Shown: piece after piece, positions 59,225 through 64,000 of the stretch
Position numbering within the stretch: position 1 is the first letter of the stretch
How the letters are laid out: every line of letters begins with the position of its first letter
DNA from: Nonomuraea endophytica
GTDB taxonomy: Bacteria; Actinomycetota; Actinomycetes; Streptosporangiales; Streptosporangiaceae
Length of the DNA stretch: 64,000 bases
NCBI RefSeq assembly: GCF_014203235.1
Contig: NZ_JACHIN010000002.1
Location: forward strand, 365,245 to 429,244
Reading direction: 5' to 3'
Notes under the pieces: model-generated
Seen by the model: the letters and a program-made list of their open reading frames with translations, nothing else
What the model was told of the DNA's origin: nothing
Databases searched by the model: none
Position numbers and translations under genes: made by a program

Positions 59225-62200
59225 GTGGAGGGCAGGCAAGCCGACGAGGCGCTCGATGACGAGACGACACGTCAGCTGAAGCGGCCCGCCGCCGACAAGG
59301 CGGCCTTAGCTGACGACGACACGACGAAGGTGGCCCGGCTGCCCAGGCCGCGCGCCGACGACGAGGACGACGCGCCCACCGGCGTGCTGGTCTGGGACGC
59401 GCGCAAGCTGCTCCCACCGGAGCCGGATGAGGACGAGGACGACGCCACCAGCACCCGCCCGATCCCGAAGATCCCGGCCGCGCCGCCGCCCCCGATCGAC
59501 GAGAAGGCGGTGCCCACGCTCTCGGTGGTCGTCGTCACCGGCGAGGTCGGCGCCTGGCACCAGCTACGCGTCACGCTCGCCTCCCTGCGCGCCCAGCTTG
59601 AGCCGCCCGAGCAGATCATCGTGGTCGTCGACCACTGCCCCGAGCTGGCCGACCTGGCCCGCGGCGGGCTGGACGACGTCGTGGTGCTGCACAACGAGGG
59701 GCAGCGCGGCGTGGCCGCCGCCCGCAACCTGGGCCTGACGGTCGCGACCGGCGACGTCGTCGCCTTCCACGACGACGAGACGGCCGCCGAGCCCGACTGG
59801 TCCACCTGCCTGATGCGGTCCTTCGACGACCGGCGGGTGCTGGCCGTGCGGAGCAACCTGACGCTGCGGTGGGTGGCGGGGCGGCCGAGGTGGTTCCCCG
59901 AGGAGCTCGCCTGGATCATGGGCGCCTCGTGCACCGGCTCGCCCGACGAGGCCGGGCCGATCGACGACATCTACGGCGCCGGGGTGGCCTTCCGCCGCGC
60001 CGCGCTGACCGAGGCGGGCGGCTTCCCCGCCGACCTCGACCACCAGGCGGGCGACGTGCTCGCCGAGCCGCCCGGAGGCGTGAAGGCCGAGCTGTTCCAC
60101 CTGCTCAAGGAGCGCAACCCCAACGGCCGGGTCCACTTCGAACCCTCCGCGCACCTGCGGGCGGGCATCTCGGCCAGGCGGGCCACGCGGGCGTACGTGA
60201 TCTCCCGCTGTGTCGCCGAGGGCAAGTCGCTGGCGGCGGTCCCCCACCGCGGGCGGGGGCGGCGGGCGCTCAGCGCGCACCTGGCGCAGCTGAAGTCCTC
60301 GCTGCCGCGCACGACCTTCCAGGCGATCACCGTCACCGGGCCCGGCAACGTCCGGCCGGGGCAGGCGCTGATCACCCGGCTGCTGGCGATGCTCGCCACC
60401 GTCATCGGCTACATGAGCGGCCGCATGGACTCCACGCGCGCCGACCAGATCCCCGCCGCGGGGAACCTGACCTGGTTCGTGGCCCGCACCGCGCTGCCGG
60501 TCTCCACCATCCTGTGGGGGCTGTCGCTGCGCCGGGTCAAGCTCGACCAGATGACCGACCTCGGACTGCTCACGGTCCTGCCGGCGACGTTCTGGATCGC
60601 GATCGTGGTCATGATCGTCGGGTTCGTGGCGCTGCTCAACGACCGGCACGCGCTGGAGCTGTGGCACGCCGGATACGCGCTCATCCTCATCGCGGTCCTG
60701 CACGCCACGCCCAGCCTGCTCTATCCCACGCTGCGCTACCCGTGGGCGTGGAAGCACGTCTCGGTCATCGACTACCTGATCAGGCACGGCGCCACCGACC
60801 CCGCCGCGGGCTCGCTGTCGGCCTACCACCAGTGGCCGGGGTTCTTCTCCTTCTTCGCCCTGATGACCGAGGCGGCGGGGCTGGAGAACGCGCTCGACAT
60901 CGCCAAGTGGGGCCCGCTGGTCTTCAACGTGGCCACGCTGCTTCCGTTGCTGCTGCTGTTCAGGACCGTGACCCGCAACAGGCAGCTCATCTGGGGCGGC
61001 ATCTGGGTGTACTTCTCCTGCTCGTGGGTCGGGCAGGACTACTTCTCGCCGCAGGCCACCACGCTGGTGCTCTACCTCATCGTGCTGGCCGTGGTCGTGC
61101 GGAGGTTCAGACGCGGGCCCATCAGGGCCGGAGACGATCCCCACGGGCTGGCCGCCGAGCCGCCGCCCATGACGACGACGTACGCGCGGCTCACCTGGAC
61201 GCTGCTGCTGGTCGTCCCGATCGCCGCGATCGCCTCCTCCCACCAGCTCACGCCGCTCATGCTGGTGGCCACGCTCGGCCTGCTGTTCATCCTGCGGCGT
61301 TACCGCAACTTCGGCATCCTCATGGTGAGCGCGACGTTGGCCGCCGGCTGGGCCGTGGGCATCGCCTGGCAGGTGCTCGAAAGCAAGATCAACTTCATCG
61401 TCGGCTCGCTCGGCGACGCCGGCGGCAACCTCGACGCCGGGCTCGTGGCCCTCGGTGACGTCGCCCCCGGCCAGGTGATCGTCGCCTACGCCGACCGCGC
61501 CCTGTCCGTCGGCCTGTGGCTGCTGGCCATCGGCGGCGCCATCCTGCGCCGCCAGTGGCTGCGCCGTCCCGGCCTGCCGCTGCTGATGATCGGGCTGGCG
61601 CCGCTGGCCTTCTTCGCCGCCGGCAGCTACGGCGGCGAGATCCTCTTCCGCGTCTACCTGTTCACGCTGCCGATGACCGCGTTCCTGGCCGCCGCCGTCT
61701 TCCTGCCCAGCAAGCGCGCCTTCGTACGGCTGGCCGTCCTGCCCGTCGTCCTGCTGCTGATGGTCGCCGGCTTCTTCTTCGGCAACTACGGCAAGGAACA
61801 GGGCAACTACTTCACCCTCGACGAGGTCGAGCTGGTCAAGGAGCTCCACCGGATCGCCCCCGTCAACTCGCTCATCGTCGCGCCCACCTTCTTCCTGCCC
61901 GGCGCCTACGACCAATACGAACGCTTCGACCAGAGCTGGCTCGACGAACTACCGCCCTCACGCGAGGCCGTCCCCAACCTGCCCGCCTACGTGCCGACGC
62001 TCGCCGAGTTCGTCAAGAAGCCGGCGCCGTCGCTGATCAACCTCATGTCCAAGCTCCCGCCCGGCGCCAAGGGCTACCTCGTGCTCAACCGCACCCAGCG
62101 CCCCGCCACCGAGACGCCCGGCATTCTGCCCAAGGGCACCATCGACCGGCTCAAACGGGAGGTGGAGGCGTCGAAGCGGTTCAAGAAGGTGCTGAGCAAC

Positions 62201-62242
62201 CCCGGTGGGGACGTCTACGAACTGCTGCCGGAGAAATCATGA
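59225..62242 (+). CDS. Glycosyltransferase family 2 fused to large polytopic membrane domain
   Basis: 1005 residues. An acidic, disordered N-terminus (1-90), a GT-A domain (about 97-330: LSVVVVTGEVGAWHQLRVTL, RGVAAARNLGLTVATGDVVA, FHDDETAAEP with the metal aspartates), then about fourteen membrane helices from residue 425 on, with an extracytoplasmic loop and a C-terminal soluble part. The membrane half resembles O-antigen polymerase or GT-C type proteins. It may add a sugar and polymerise or transfer it in one protein. GTG start with GGGAAAGG upstream. Coupled (ATGA) to a small membrane gene. Confidence 0.85.
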   Translation: MEGRQADEALDDETTRQLKRPAADKAALADDDTTKVARLPRPRADDEDDAPTGVLVWDARKLLPPEPDEDEDDATSTRPIPKIPAAPPPPIDEKAVPTLSVVVVTGEVGAWHQLRVTLASLRAQLEPPEQIIVVVDHCPELADLARGGLDDVVVLHNEGQRGVAAARNLGLTVATGDVVAFHDDETAAEPDWSTCLMRSFDDRRVLAVRSNLTLRWVAGRPRWFPEELAWIMGASCTGSPDEAGPIDDIYGAGVAFRRAALTEAGGFPADLDHQAGDVLAEPPGGVKAELFHLLKERNPNGRVHFEPSAHLRAGISARRATRAYVISRCVAEGKSLAAVPHRGRGRRALSAHLAQLKSSLPRTTFQAITVTGPGNVRPGQALITRLLAMLATVIGYMSGRMDSTRADQIPAAGNLTWFVARTALPVSTILWGLSLRRVKLDQMTDLGLLTVLPATFWIAIVVMIVGFVALLNDRHALELWHAGYALILIAVLHATPSLLYPTLRYPWAWKHVSVIDYLIRHGATDPAAGSLSAYHQWPGFFSFFALMTEAAGLENALDIAKWGPLVFNVATLLPLLLLFRTVTRNRQLIWGGIWVYFSCSWVGQDYFSPQATTLVLYLIVLAVVVRRFRRGPIRAGDDPHGLAAEPPPMTTTYARLTWTLLLVVPIAAIASSHQLTPLMLVATLGLLFILRRYRNFGILMVSATLAAGWAVGIAWQVLESKINFIVGSLGDAGGNLDAGLVALGDVAPGQVIVAYADRALSVGLWLLAIGGAILRRQWLRRPGLPLLMIGLAPLAFFAAGSYGGEILFRVYLFTLPMTAFLAAAVFLPSKRAFVRLAVLPVVLLLMVAGFFFGNYGKEQGNYFTLDEVELVKELHRIAPVNSLIVAPTFFLPGAYDQYERFDQSWLDELPPSREAVPNLPAYVPTLAEFVKKPAPSLINLMSKLPPGAKGYLVLNRTQRPATETPGILPKGTIDRLKREVEASKRFKKVLSNPGGDVYELLPEKS

Positions 62243-62634
62243 CGTTCTCGCGGGTGTCGTTGCTGTTGCTGGGACTGTCCGGGTGGCTCGCCGTCCTCGT
62301 CGGCCATCTGGCCGCGGGGTCGGCCGTGCGGGTGGTGGTGACGATCCTGTTCCTGGTGCTGTGCCCGGGGGCGGCGGTGCTGGGGCTGGTCCGGCCGCTG
62401 CTGGGGCGGCGCGACCACACGGGTGACGCGATGGAGAGCGGGGCGCTGGCGTTCGCCATCAGCGTGGGGCTGGGCATGCTGGTCAGCGAGGCGTTCTTCC
62501 TCACCTCCACGTTCACCCTGGACCGCGCGCTCATCACTCTTGCCGCCATCACGTCCGCGGCCGCCTTGGGCGCCATGTTCACCACCTCCCGCACCCGCTC
62601 CTCTCGCGAAGGCGTCATTCGCCGCCGATCTTGA
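62239..62634 (+). CDS. Small polytopic membrane protein, unknown
   Basis: 131 residues, three to four helices (LLLLGLSGWLAVLVGHLAAG, VVVTILFLVLCPGAAVLGLV, ALITLAAITSAAALGAMF) and a basic C-terminus. ATGA overlap with the giant GT2-membrane fusion suggests a dedicated partner. The VLCPGAAVLGLV segment resembles DUF1616-like proteins of polysaccharide loci, but the match is weak. Confidence 0.78.
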   Translation: MTFSRVSLLLLGLSGWLAVLVGHLAAGSAVRVVVTILFLVLCPGAAVLGLVRPLLGRRDHTGDAMESGALAFAISVGLGMLVSEAFFLTSTFTLDRALITLAAITSAAALGAMFTTSRTRSSREGVIRRRS

Positions 62635-62651
62635 CCTCTTTCTCTCTCATC

Positions 62652-62743
62652 CGTTACGGCAAGCCAAGTGGGCGCCTCCCGCCGTCGCGGGCTCGCACCC
62701 GTGCGAGGCCGGCCGGCAGTCGGACGGGGTTCTCGCCGTAACG
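62652..62743. repeat. Dispersed inverted-repeat element, copy 2
   Basis: 92 bp bounded by the perfect inverted repeat CGTTACGGC (62652-62660) and GCCGTAACG (62735-62743). It starts with the same 14 bases as copy 1 at 33051 and shares its 3' segment (GTCGGACG...). It lies 17 bases after a stop codon, like copy 1 behind a T-rich stretch. Confidence 0.65.
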
Positions 62744-62868
62744 CCGCACGTGTGACCACTGCCCGTGGCCCACGCTGCCCGCCGCGACTACGCGCCGGTC
62801 ACCACCGTCCCCCATCCCGCCGTCTCGGCGCGGGGAAAAGCCCGGGGGCCTGACCTACTACCCCAGCG

Positions 62869-63175
62869 TCTCAGCCCCTCGCCCCCTCGACCTCTCACCC
62901 CTCGGCCTCTCGCCCCCTCACCCCTCGCCGCCTCACCCCTCGCCCCCTCGGCTCCTCGGTCCCTCGGCTCCTCGCCGCCTCACCCCTCGCCCCCTCGGCT
63001 CCTCGGTCCCTCGGCTCCTCGGCCTCACACCCCTCAGCCCCTCGGCCTCACGCGCCTTGGCCTCTTGGCGTCTCACCGCTTGGCCTCTTGGCGTCTCGGC
63101 TCTTGGTCTGTTGGCGTCTCGGCTCATCGCTTCCTTGGTCCTTCGGTCCCTCGGTCTCGCCCTTGGGGTCTCGGG
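62869..63175. repeat. Pyrimidine-rich minisatellite
   Basis: About 300 bases made almost only of C, T and scattered G on this strand, with CCCCTCG, GGCTCCTCG and CTTGGCGTCTC motifs. It includes a 47-bp tandem duplication (copies begin at 62925 and 62972, about 50 bases identical) and, further on, TTGGCCTCTTGGCGTCTC twice (from about 63058). No gene is supported in 62635-63194. Confidence 0.85.
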
Positions 63176-63194
63176 TGTTGGGTGGGTGGGCCGG

Positions 63195-63842
63195 TTAGGT
63201 GCGGGAGTGGATGTGGGTGGGGGGTTGGGTGGTGGGGTCCAGGACGGGGTCGGGGATGGGGGTGCCGTAGGTGGTGACCAGCGGGAGGATGCCGGCCCAG
63301 ATGGGGAGGGCGTAGTCGTAGTCCTCGTCGCTGGGAGGGCCGGTGCGGAGCTTTACCGAGGCTTCCGTGAGGCTCAGGGCCAGGACTGAGGTGGCGGCCA
63401 GTTCCTTGCGGCTGGGCTGGCGGGCGTAGTCCCACTGGCCGGGAGCCAGGTGGTCGGTGAGGGCGCGGAGGCCGGCGAGGCGTTCGTCGGGGTCGGTGAC
63501 CAGGCGGGCGGTGCCGTAGATCATGGCGCTGCGGTAGTTGAACGAGTGGTTGAAGACCGAGCGCGCCAGGACTATGCCGTCCACGTGCGTCACCGTCACG
63601 CAGATTTCTGTGTCCTGGCCTGAGCGGAGGGACTTGGCGCCGGTGGAGCCGTGGAGGTAGAGGGTGTCGTCGATGCGGCCGTAGCCGGTCGGGACGACCA
63701 TCGGGTGCCCGTCGTGCACCACGCCCAGGTGGCAGATCAGCCCGGTGTCGAGCACCTCGTACAGGTCGGCGCGGTCGGTGCTGGCGCGGTGCTTCTCGCG
63801 GCCGAGCGTGGTGCGGGGTGTGGTGGAGAGCATGCGGTCCAT
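63195..63842 (-). CDS. Pyridoxamine 5'-phosphate oxidase-family (FMN split-barrel) protein
   Basis: 215-residue flavin- or F420-binding split-barrel protein. DTGLICHLGVVHDGHPMVVP with TGYGRIDDTLYLHGSTGAKS is the usual nucleotide-binding strand pair. The length and HSFNYRSAMIYGTARLV resemble NimA/PNPOx-like proteins. Divergent from a MocR-type regulator, a pairing often seen for PLP-linked or detoxification functions. ATG at 63842, or 63830. Confidence 0.88.
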   Translation of the reverse strand: MDRMLSTTPRTTLGREKHRASTDRADLYEVLDTGLICHLGVVHDGHPMVVPTGYGRIDDTLYLHGSTGAKSLRSGQDTEICVTVTHVDGIVLARSVFNHSFNYRSAMIYGTARLVTDPDERLAGLRALTDHLAPGQWDYARQPSRKELAATSVLALSLTEASVKLRTGPPSDEDYDYALPIWAGILPLVTTYGTPIPDPVLDPTTQPPTHIHSRT

Positions 63843-63846
63843 ACTG

Positions 63847-63909
63847 CACAGGAAGTGGACTTGTAGATTAGGGCCACTAAATGCCGATTCATGGAGACCA
63901 CTTCCTGTG
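63847..63909. promoter_or_regulatory. Divergent operator region with 12-bp inverted repeat
   Basis: CACAGGAAGTGG (63847-63858) and CCACTTCCTGTG (63898-63909) form perfect arms 39 bases apart. One arm lies 4 bases from the split-barrel start and the other covers the GTG of the MocR-like gene. MocR regulators commonly bind two spaced sites in such divergent regions. Confidence 0.6.
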
Positions 63910-64000
63910 CGCAGCCTTGTTGACCTGCCTGTCGCTCTTTCCCGGGAGTCGGCGGAGCCGCTTGCCGCTCAATTGACCGCCTGGCTGCGGGAGGCCATGC
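63907..64000 (+). CDS. MocR/PdxR-type regulator, 5' end only
   Basis: 31 codons are visible from GTG at 63907 to the window end. The N-terminus LVDLPVALSRESAEPLAAQL with TAWLREAM is typical of MocR regulators (GntR winged helix fused to an aminotransferase-like domain). Divergent from the split-barrel gene, whose promoter it probably controls. Confidence 0.7.
   Translation, partial: MRSLVDLPVALSRESAEPLAAQLTAWLREAM

Noticed and set aside
1..64000. Prophage, integrative element or insertion sequence
   Set aside because: No integrase, transposase, phage structural gene or direct-repeat attachment sites were seen; the tRNA genes are not followed by an integrase or a duplicated tRNA end.

Overview
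The window is about 70% GC with dense, often overlapping genes, frequent GTG starts and actinobacterial hallmark families (DUF742/conservon sensor kinase, an AfsR-type SARP regulator, DUF1707, ECF sigma factors). It is chromosomal DNA of a high-GC actinobacterium. A filamentous member of the Streptosporangiales or a relative fits best, but that placement is inference.

Layout. Positions 1-3704 hold the 5' part of a solute-binding lipoprotein gene (minus strand) and a reduced conservon-like pair: a NIT-domain sensor kinase and a DUF742 protein. Positions 3742-11559 form one minus-strand operon: DUF917 protein, hydantoinase/oxoprolinase-like ATPase, then a complete dipeptide-type ABC importer (binding protein, two permeases, two ATPases). 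Nearly every junction is a 1-4 base overlap. It looks like an uptake and ring-opening system for a hydantoin-like or cyclic-amide compound. At 11.7-12.9 kb a short plus-strand transcription unit carries a 16-codon Arg/Met-rich leader peptide, mutually exclusive antiterminator and terminator hairpins, an atypical CAT-anticodon tRNA, a tRNA-Arg with the rare GCG anticodon, an RpiB-like gene and a small unknown gene. I regard this as the most interesting object in the window. An amidohydrolase and the Tex RNA-binding protein follow.

17-31 kb holds mostly housekeeping, stress and regulatory genes: a repeat-linker protein, a 28-residue membrane peptide, a sigma factor coupled to a STAS anti-anti-sigma protein, a phosphotriesterase-family protein, two APC permeases, a universal stress protein, LtrA, a MEDS/ATPase anti-sigma-like protein, a Rieske oxygenase with a palindromic operator, and a His-rich membrane protein pair. 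31-45 kb holds a DUF2079 membrane protein, a dispersed repeat plus a 23-bp minisatellite, a uronate-dehydrogenase-like protein, a divergent GT4/PIG-L deacetylase pair sharing a 24-bp promoter, a UPF0104 flippase-like protein, the large SARP-ATPase regulator, a DedA protein behind a DtxR/IdeR-like iron box, a D,D-carboxypeptidase and an rRNA methyltransferase.

45-62.6 kb is largely an envelope/exopolysaccharide region. It has a VWA/solute-binding fusion, an ECF sigma factor fused to a membrane anchor and secreted domain, a structured leader, then an acetyltransferase, glycosyltransferases, a polysaccharide deacetylase, a flippase, a DegT aminotransferase, a GH26-like hydrolase, a membrane-spanning HTH-ricin regulator and a GT2-polytopic fusion. 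The window ends with a second copy of the dispersed repeat, a pyrimidine-rich minisatellite, and a divergent PNPOx-like/MocR pair around a 12-bp inverted repeat.
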